Shown: piece by piece, positions 59,679 to 64,000 of the stretch | How the letters are laid out: each line of letters begins with the position of its first letter | Position numbering within the stretch: the stretch's first letter is position 1 | Assembly: GCA_963770535.1 (NCBI GenBank) | Contig: CAVYPZ010000007.1 | Location: 682,001 to 746,000, forward strand | Direction: 5' to 3' | DNA from: RYN-230 sp963770535 | Lineage (GTDB): Bacteria; Actinomycetota; Actinomycetes; Streptosporangiales; Streptosporangiaceae | DNA: 64,000 nt | Program-made: the position numbers and the translations under genes | The notes under the pieces: model-generated | Seen by the model: the letters and a program-made list of their open reading frames with translations, nothing else | Databases searched by the model: none | Told to the model about the DNA's origin: nothing

Positions 59679-59686
59679 ACCATCAT
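59679..59686 (-). promoter_or_regulatory. Second copy of the ACCATCAT element before the operon
   Basis: The 8-mer ACCATCAT lies in an AT-rich stretch (ATAAATAACCATCATCATAAG, around 59671-59691), 28 nt upstream of the first gene of the acyl-CoA operon. The same 8-mer is on the opposite strand at 57609-57616. Short, so chance cannot be excluded. Confidence 0.35.
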
Positions 59687-59838
59687 CATAAGCAGGGTTG
59701 ACGGTCAATTCCCGGCGCACCGTCCACGGGGCCAGCGCGCCGGGCGGCTGATGGCCGTGCTGGCCGGCGCACGGATGCCGCGGGGGGTTGGGGGGGATTC
59801 CTGGCCGGGCTGTGGTGCGGCTCAGCCAGGATGCCCGT

Positions 59839-60219
59839 TCAGGAACTGCCTGCCCGGCCCCCGGGCTTCGGCCCGGGGCGCATGCGCAGCAGCTGCTGTT
59901 CAAGCCCGGCCCAGGTGCTGCCCCATTCCGCGAGCGGGCCGAGGATCTGCTCCAGCACGCCCAGCTGCTGGTCGAAGGCGGTCAGCTGGGCTTGCAGTGC
60001 CCCGATGCTCCGCCTCTGAGCGGCGACGCTGTCGGCGATCGATGACAGTTGCGCCGCGGAAAGGGCGCCTGGCAGCGGGAACACCTCCCGCGCCGACGGC
60101 AGGTGGGCGCCGAACCCGGTCAGGCCCTCCAGCCCCTCGGTTACCCTGCGGAGCTGAGCGATAAATTCCTGCACCCTGGTCGGAACCACGTCAGACGTGC
60201 CCTGTTCTTCATCCGCCAT
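59839..60219 (-). CDS. Hypothetical coiled-coil protein
   Basis: 126 residues, helical and acidic. Starts MADEEQGTSD with GAAAGGA about 10 nt upstream of ATG 60219. The segment from about residue 60 to 115 (AAQLSSIADSVAAQRRSIGAL to the C-terminal third) is predicted helical and repeats hydrophobic positions. It somewhat resembles small helper proteins of polyester or phasin type, but no family is recognised. Confidence 0.6.
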   Translation of the reverse strand: MADEEQGTSDVVPTRVQEFIAQLRRVTEGLEGLTGFGAHLPSAREVFPLPGALSAAQLSSIADSVAAQRRSIGALQAQLTAFDQQLGVLEQILGPLAEWGSTWAGLEQQLLRMRPGPKPGGRAGSS

Positions 60220-60641
60220 CGGGTCAGTCCTTTCCGGGCGCGCCACCGCAGTCCCTGATACATGAGGTCATTCCCGGCAGGCGCCAGGTGACTCCACTCC
60301 TGGCCGGCGGCGGCAACGTCGCTGCCGTTGCCGGGGTGGTTCGCCGCGCGTATGGTCAAAGAGCAGTTGCCCAGATCGCCCCGGCCCGGTTGCAGCCGGG
60401 GGGCGGTCCGGGGACGTCGCTCCAGACCTTGGTGACGTGGTGTGAGTTACCGAGGAAGATTTCATGAGCGTCCCTGAATGGCCATGCCCACCGCTGCGTT
60501 CTCGCGTCATGGCTGCCCGTCCCGGGCGATACGCGCCGCGCGCACCCGGGAACCTGACTCAGGCTGCCCATCCGCCTCACGGCTGCTGGCCTGCCTCGCC
60601 GCGGGCTGGGCCCGGGGCATAGCGAGAAGGAGAAACGCCGG
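60220..60641. other. Intergenic region with a possible small ORF
   Basis: 422 bp between divergent genes. A frame from ATG 60464 to TAG 60622 (52 codons, beginning MSVPEWPCPPLRS) has GAGGAAG upstream but no recognisable product. Otherwise only promoter DNA. Confidence 0.35.
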
Positions 60642-61514
60642 ATGCCTGGGGAAGCAGCGATGCCGCTGACGCGGCTGGTGGAACTGCCCGGCCGCGGGAA
60701 GACGCGGGTGTGGGAGTGCGCCGGGCCGCCAGGCGCCAGGACCCTGATGCTTATCCACGGGGTGGCGGGCACGGCCGAGCTGAACTGGGGAAAGGCCTTG
60801 GCGCTGCTCGGCCGGGAGTTCCGGGTTGTCGCCGCCGACCTGCGTGGCCATGGTGACGGGATCCCCCTGCGCTCCCGGTTCCGGCTGGAGGACTGCGCTG
60901 ACGATGTCGCCGCGCTGGCAGGCATCCTTGGTATCCGCAGGTTTGCCGCCGTGGGCTATTCCATGGGCGGCATGGTTGCCCAGCTGCTGTACCGGCGGCA
61001 CCCGTCGCTGCTGTCGGGCCTGGTGCTGTGCTCGACCGCGGGCAGCGTCTGCGGATCACCGGCGGAGCGGATGGCCGCCCTTGCGGTACCGGCGATGGCC
61101 GCCGCCCTGCAATGGAACCCGATGTTGCACGTGATGGGCGCCGGCTTCTTCGGGATGGGGCTGCTGGGCCCCGTTGACGACCCGGTGACAGCCAGGTGGG
61201 CCCGCGCCCAGATGAGCCGGACCACCCTGGCCACCACCATCTCGGCCATGGACGCCGTCAGCGGGTTCACGTCAGACAGCTGGATCAGCCAGGTCGATGT
61301 GCCCACCGCAGTGGTCATCACGGCCCGGGACCGCGTCGTGCCGCCAGGCCGGCAGCTTGAGCTGGCCCGGGCGATCCCGGGCGCATCGGTGCACCACCTG
61401 GACGCCGATCACGGAGCATGCCTCAACGCGCCGGGGTTGTTCGCCCGCGTCCTGCTCGAGGCTTGCTGTTCAGCGGAGCCTGCCGGCGGCAGCCCACTGC
61501 GTACACCAGCCTGA
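60642..61514 (+). CDS. Alpha/beta hydrolase
   Basis: 290 residues. Visible: MLIHGVAGTAELNWGKAL (oxyanion HG motif), VVAADLRGHGDGIP, the nucleophile elbow AAVGYSMGGMVAQLL near residue 110, acid Asp in VVITARDRVVPP and the His in LDADHGACLNAP. Complete catalytic triad. GAAGGAG about 11 nt before ATG 60642; a second ATG is 18 nt inside. Substrate unknown; no partner gene. Confidence 0.9.
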   Translation: MPGEAAMPLTRLVELPGRGKTRVWECAGPPGARTLMLIHGVAGTAELNWGKALALLGREFRVVAADLRGHGDGIPLRSRFRLEDCADDVAALAGILGIRRFAAVGYSMGGMVAQLLYRRHPSLLSGLVLCSTAGSVCGSPAERMAALAVPAMAAALQWNPMLHVMGAGFFGMGLLGPVDDPVTARWARAQMSRTTLATTISAMDAVSGFTSDSWISQVDVPTAVVITARDRVVPPGRQLELARAIPGASVHHLDADHGACLNAPGLFARVLLEACCSAEPAGGSPLRTPA

Positions 61515-61528
61515 CGCGCCGCCGGGGA

Positions 61529-62203
61529 TCAAGGACCGCCGGCTGGATCCGGGGCCTGGCCGGTCAGGATATAGCCGCTGCCGAGCGCCAGCTCCTGGAC
61601 ATCCACGTTCTCCAGCAGTTGCGCGAGGTGATGCCACGGCCGCTGGAACCCCCTGAAGCTCCGCACAAAGGGAGCGTGGAGCATCGTCACTGGCAGGTTC
61701 ACGGCCAGCATCCACGGTGCGGCCCACTTGCCGCCGCCGGCGGCCACCGGGGCGCCGGGACGCAGCGTGCTCACGACGTTCTGTAGCGCGTCCTGGGACT
61801 GCAGGATGTCGTGGACGGCGCAGAACAGGGCGGCGTCCGCACGTAACGCGATCTGCGCATCCTCGGCCGGCGACTGCACGACCGTGACGTTATGCCAGCC
61901 CTCGTGCTCGATGCGTTCGCGGGCCACCGCTGCCATTTCCGGTGACTCCTCTATACCGACGACGCTTCCCTCGGGGCCGACCTTGTCCAGCAGTGAGCCG
62001 TGGCACAGCCCTGTCCCGCATCCCACGTCGAGGACCACCTGCCCGCGGCGGACTGGCAGCGCCTCGACGATTGCCTGGCGGTACGCCTGGAGGGCGCCTG
62101 TCCTGTAATCGTAGGAGCGGGCATGCTTGCGGTAAGCCGGCTTCCGTGCACCCCCTGGTGCTGGCGAATTCATGGCGGGCCTCGAATTAGGTGATTCGCT
62201 CAT
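61529..62203 (-). CDS. Class I SAM-dependent methyltransferase
   Basis: 224 residues. SAM motif I VVLDVGCGTGLCHGSLLDKVG near residue 56, acidic loop VVGIEESPEMAAVARER (motif post I), and VQSPAEDAQIALRADAALFC (motif II). The C-terminal half has a hydrophobic segment with PWMLAVNLPVTMLHAPFV. ATG 62203 or ATG 62173 (better ribosome site, GAGG) may be the start. Substrate unknown. Confidence 0.9.
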   Translation of the reverse strand: MSESPNSRPAMNSPAPGGARKPAYRKHARSYDYRTGALQAYRQAIVEALPVRRGQVVLDVGCGTGLCHGSLLDKVGPEGSVVGIEESPEMAAVARERIEHEGWHNVTVVQSPAEDAQIALRADAALFCAVHDILQSQDALQNVVSTLRPGAPVAAGGGKWAAPWMLAVNLPVTMLHAPFVRSFRGFQRPWHHLAQLLENVDVQELALGSGYILTGQAPDPAGGP

Positions 62204-62556
62204 GAAACTAATTTCCCTTCCTCAATGGAGCAGCATCTCCCGGCATGATCAACCATTCTGCTTTTCGTTGATGACGAATTTTCAACGTAGCCCGGGCCGG
62301 CAAAGTGTGCAATTCCGTTATTATCCCACCGGACGCTTCAAGGTGCTTGAGTCACACCGCGCACGAGTGTTCACCAAATCATGGTAATCCTGGGGTAATC
62401 TGTTCCTATGCTGAGCCGCCGTTCAGCAGTTCATGGCGGCCAGCAGGTCAGGTTCTCTTCGCGGCTGCGGGGGAGCTGGGCGACTCGCTACCCGGGGACT
62501 CGTCGCCGTGAGGGTGGCGGACTGGTCCGTTCGTTCGCCGGCATCACCGCGGACAG
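62204..62556. other. AT-richer intergenic region, no gene recognised
   Basis: 353 bp between the methyltransferase start and the stop of the GH6/epoxide-hydrolase remnant. The part 62204-62400 is clearly AT-richer than the surroundings and holds the methyltransferase promoter. A plus-strand frame from 62408 has no recognisable product and is likely chance. Confidence 0.4.
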
Positions 62557-64000
62557 CTACCGCTCCCGGGTCCACTCCTTGAACTTCTCCACGGTCCAGG
62601 CGAGCTGGCCGGCGGGGGAGTCGGTGAGGGCAAAGCCCAGGGTGTTGGGGCGGGTCGCCTGGATCTGGAAGTAACCGTTGCCGTCGGACATGTAGCTGCC
62701 GAGCCGGGCCACGCGTGCCTTCTCGATGTCGGTGAGGCTGGCCATGGTGTCCTCGTCGAGCTGGCCGAACGGGATGAAGCCACTGGTGGCCGCGTTGACG
62801 TGCACCCCGATGACGTGGCCGGCCGGGACGCGCCCGAGGTCGGGCGAGACGAACGCCCCGAAGTCCCGCCCTGGGCCAGGTGGCGCTCGTACCCCAGCTG
62901 GCTCATCAGCCCGGCGCAGGCGGTGGCGATCCGGTAGGAATCCCACCCGGCCTCGCGGGCCGGGCCGGAGAACCCGAAGCCCGGAATCGACGGGATGACG
63001 ACGTGGAAGGCGTCGTCGGCCTGGCCGCCGTGCGCCACCGGATCGGTGAGCGGCCCGATGACGTCGAGGAACTCGACGACCGAGCCGGGCCAGCCGTGTG
63101 TCATGATCAGCGGCGTGGCGTCGGGATGGGCGGAGCGGGCATGCAGGAAGTGGATGTCCGCGCCGTCGATCTGCGCCGTGAACTGGGGGATTGCGCCCGG
63201 TACCGCCGGGCGGCCGGTGACTGAACCCGTCACGCGGGGCTGCGCGGGCGGGACCGGAGAACGTCCCAGGGAGATGGCGTACTGCGGCCAGTACTGGCCC
63301 GCGGCAGGGCCGCCGTTGCACGGCCCGTCGCTGGCGCCGGGATCTTTGATCCAGAGGTAGGCGTCGATCCCGGCCGGCCCGGGGTCGAGCTCCGGGCGCG
63401 GTCCCAGGGCACGGCCCGGCGGATTGCACCACTGCGGGGCGTCCGGCCCGGTGTACGGCCCGCGGCCGTTACGGCTGGTGTCGATGACGGCCCCGACCGT
63501 GCCGCCGAGGGCACGTTCCAGGTGCTGGCTCCAGCTCACCACGCTGGCCGTCCACTGGAAGTTCGACACGTTGGCCGAGAATCCGCGGCCGTAGCCCAGG
63601 CCAGCCCGCCGCAGCGGCCCGGCGAGCCGCGCCGGGTCACCGAACATGCCCGGGTTGCCGGCATCGAGGTAGACCCGGGCCCGCGGGAGGGCGCTCAGGT
63701 GCTTCATGGCGTACCTGAGCAGCTGGTAACGCTCAGCGCCCTGCGCCGCGCTCAGGCAGCCTTCGACGATGTCAGGCAGGGCATCGGGTTCGACCACGAG
63801 GATGTCGTCACCGGGACCGACCGCCGCCGCCAGCTGGTCGATCCAGCTCTCGTAGCCTGACGGTGAAGGCCCGTCGGCTGTGGAGAACCTCCCGCACGCA
63901 TCACGGTCGGGCAGGTCGTAGACGACGATGACGGGAATGGCGTGCGCCCGTGCTGCGGCGCCGGTCACCTGCCTGACCTCCTGGATATCACCGGACTGCC
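62557..64000 (-). pseudogene. GH6 cellulase fused to a broken epoxide hydrolase (5' end outside the window)
   Basis: From the window edge to about 63290 the frame encodes the catalytic domain of glycoside hydrolase family 6: PVIVVYDLPDRDACGRFS, ILVVEPDALPDIV, VYLDAGNPGMFGD, FSANVSNFQWT and the end motif DGPCNGGPAAGQYWPQY. In the same frame, without a stop, follows an epoxide hydrolase core: PQFTAQIDGADIHFLHARS, MTHGWPGSVVEFLDVIGPL, IPSIPGFGFSGP. At GG-DFG, the nucleophile Asp, one base is missing (about 62866) and the protein continues in the next frame (FGAFVSPDLGRVPAGHV) to a stop at 62557. The epoxide hydrolase lacks its N-terminal third and its catalytic His end. A chimera by deletion. 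Confidence 0.8.

Noticed and set aside
1..64000. CRISPR arrays, tRNA/rRNA genes, insertion sequences, phage or biosynthetic gene clusters
   Set aside because: I looked for regular repeats, tRNA-like arms, transposase motifs and large synthase domains and saw none.

Overview
The window is very GC-rich DNA from an actinomycete (Actinomycetota). Support comes from strong third-codon GC bias, many GTG starts, ATGA/GTGA-type gene overlaps, large LAL-type LuxR regulators, GAF-ANTAR regulators, SpoIIE-type phosphatase and STAS proteins, an F420-type LLM oxidoreductase and a DUF5995-like protein. A filamentous soil lineage such as Streptosporangiales or Streptomycetales is plausible, but no rRNA or other phylogenetic marker is present. 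I saw no tRNA, rRNA, CRISPR array, intact transposase, prophage or replication origin.

Layout. 1-9.4 kb is a phenylacetate degradation block: paaABCDE and paaZ on the minus strand, a paaG-like hydratase/isomerase and paaI on the plus strand, and two acyl-CoA ligase genes. Three copies of a PaaR-type palindrome (ACCGNNCGNNCGGT) sit in the control regions, one of them exactly filling the 17-bp spacer of a near-consensus promoter. 9.5-12.5 kb holds a GNAT acetyltransferase, a DUF5995-like protein, an adenosine-specific-kinase-like protein and a patatin. 12.6-18.9 kb is a disaccharide phosphorolysis module: a LAL regulator divergent from a GH65 phosphorylase and a beta-phosphoglucomutase-like HAD enzyme. 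19-28 kb is rich in signalling genes: TetR, GAF/SpoIIE phosphatase, dodecin, a sulfite-oxidase-type molybdoenzyme, STAS, an ArsR-like regulator and two GAF-ANTAR proteins. It also carries three broken genes (a sedolisin tail, a frameshifted secreted protein and a TetR tail). 28-36 kb is mostly membrane proteins: GlsB-like, UPF0104/LPG-synthase-like, aquaporin, two MFS exporters and a lipoprotein.

36-45 kb has a MocR/PdxR regulator divergent from an MFS gene, tryptophan 2,3-dioxygenase, an ABC exporter pair, a second LAL regulator, a DUF4760-like protein and a cupin. 45-50 kb is the methionine module metX-metY-CoA-binding protein, divergent from an OsmC gene and a flavin monooxygenase that appears to start at an ATC codon. 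50-52.5 kb holds a large polytopic GT-C-like protein. 53.2-59.7 kb is a six-gene minus-strand acyl-CoA operon: CoA-transferase, FadR-type regulator, enoyl-CoA hydratase, two CaiB/BaiF transferases and an F420-type oxidoreductase. The window ends with an alpha/beta hydrolase, a methyltransferase and a GH6 cellulase fused in frame to a broken epoxide hydrolase.

How it fits together. PaaABCDE epoxidises phenylacetyl-CoA, PaaG and PaaZ isomerise and open the ring, and PaaI removes dead-end thioesters; all appear to share one repressor that is not identifiable here. The 54-59 kb operon looks like a separate acid-degradation route whose substrate cannot be read from the sequence. I found no clear new defence or mobile system. 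The most unusual items are the GH6-epoxide hydrolase chimera, the ATC start, the promoter-embedded PaaR-type operators, the paired CaiB operon and the cluster of gene remnants.
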